Positions 5,117 through 5,437 of a stretch of 5,437 nucleotides of DNA are shown here, piece by piece. The number at the start of each line of letters is the position of its first letter. Position 1 is the stretch's first letter. The stretch is from contig USQA01000087.1 in assembly GCA_900556695.1 (NCBI GenBank), forward strand, positions 1-5,437, in the 5' to 3' direction. The position numbers and the translations under genes are program-made. A model generated the notes under the pieces. It had not been told where the DNA came from, made no database searches, and saw only the letters and a list, made by a program, of their open reading frames with translations. The DNA comes from an uncultured Clostridium sp. (GTDB lineage: Bacteria > Bacillota > Clostridia > TANB77 > CAG-508).

Positions 5117-5437
5117 ATGAGTGATGACTTAATATCTAAAATTGATTTTTTTAAAAAGTGTAAAGATGTAAAACAAGATTTTAGTGGTTATTCTAGTGCT
5201 CTAAGATATATTTGTGAAAAAGATAATAAAAAATACTTTATAAAAATATATGATGGAAATAATCTAGAACAAATTAAAGAAATTGAAGTTATTTATGAAA
5301 ATTTAGATATTCCTACTGCAAAAATTATTCAAGTAAAATATTTAAATGATTTAGATAAAACTTTTGTTGTATATGAATATATTGATGGAAAAGAATTAAT
5401 TGATTTAACAAGAAAATTGAGTGTAGAAGAGATTGAA
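5117..5437 (+). CDS. Aminoglycoside phosphotransferase (APH)-like kinase, N-terminal part
   Basis: This open frame of 107 codons runs off the right edge, so only the N-terminal lobe is seen. Its pattern fits the APH/choline-kinase fold: a nucleotide-binding loop FSGYSSALRYI at 22-32, the ATP-binding lysine in YFIKIYDG (Lys43), glutamates at 55 and 57 for the salt bridge on the next helix, and a hinge FVVYEYIDGKEL at 83-94. Proteins of this fold phosphorylate aminoglycosides, macrolides, choline or other small hydroxylated compounds. The catalytic HGD and DxD motifs would lie beyond the window, so the substrate cannot be inferred and resistance should not be assumed. The start is supported by AGGAGAT at 5105-5111, about seven bases upstream, and by a good promoter. 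Confidence 0.75.
   Translation, partial: MSDDLISKIDFFKKCKDVKQDFSGYSSALRYICEKDNKKYFIKIYDGNNLEQIKEIEVIYENLDIPTAKIIQVKYLNDLDKTFVVYEYIDGKELIDLTRKLSVEEIE

Overview
The window is very AT-rich. It carries a CIRCE-controlled groES-groEL operon, strong AGGAGG-type ribosome binding sites, sigma-A-like promoters and a tRNA gene with encoded CCA. These together point to a low-GC Bacillota genome, most likely a clostridium-like anaerobe. No species can be named from the sequence. The layout is compact, every complete gene lies on the + strand, and most units have their own promoter and end in a strong hairpin.

Left part (1-2220): about 20 codons of a possible upstream gene end at 63. A sigma-A promoter and a CIRCE operator with one altered base in its left arm (158-184) precede groES (207-488) and groEL (510-2150). 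The two genes form one heat-shock operon for the GroEL/GroES folding machine, closed by a 17-bp terminator hairpin (2179-2216). The GroEL tail lacks the usual Gly-Gly-Met repeats and instead carries a Cys-Asn-Cys-Gly-Gly motif.

Middle part (2214-2936): a tRNA-Thr(CGU) gene has its own extended -10 promoter, whose -35 box overlaps the groEL terminator. The tRNA shows an A·C mismatch at the base of the anticodon stem. It is followed by a monocistronic gene for a small basic membrane protein of unknown function (2525-2884), with its own promoter and terminator.

Right part (2937-5437): an AraC-type HTH regulator fused to a GyrI-like ligand-binding domain (3022-3819) ends in an unusually long 23-bp hairpin. 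Next comes a radical SAM enzyme (3932-4915) whose core resembles the archaeal archaeosine synthase subunit RaSEA. It also has a cysteine-rich C-terminus and less AT-biased codon use than its neighbours. The window ends inside an aminoglycoside phosphotransferase-like kinase gene (5117 onward) that has a textbook promoter.

Apart from groES-groEL, the genes look like independent single-gene units, and nothing in the sequence ties them into one pathway. The most interesting item is the bacterial RaSEA-like radical SAM protein, because its substrate cannot be inferred from the neighbours. No CRISPR array, insertion sequence, phage gene or toxin-antitoxin pair was recognised.
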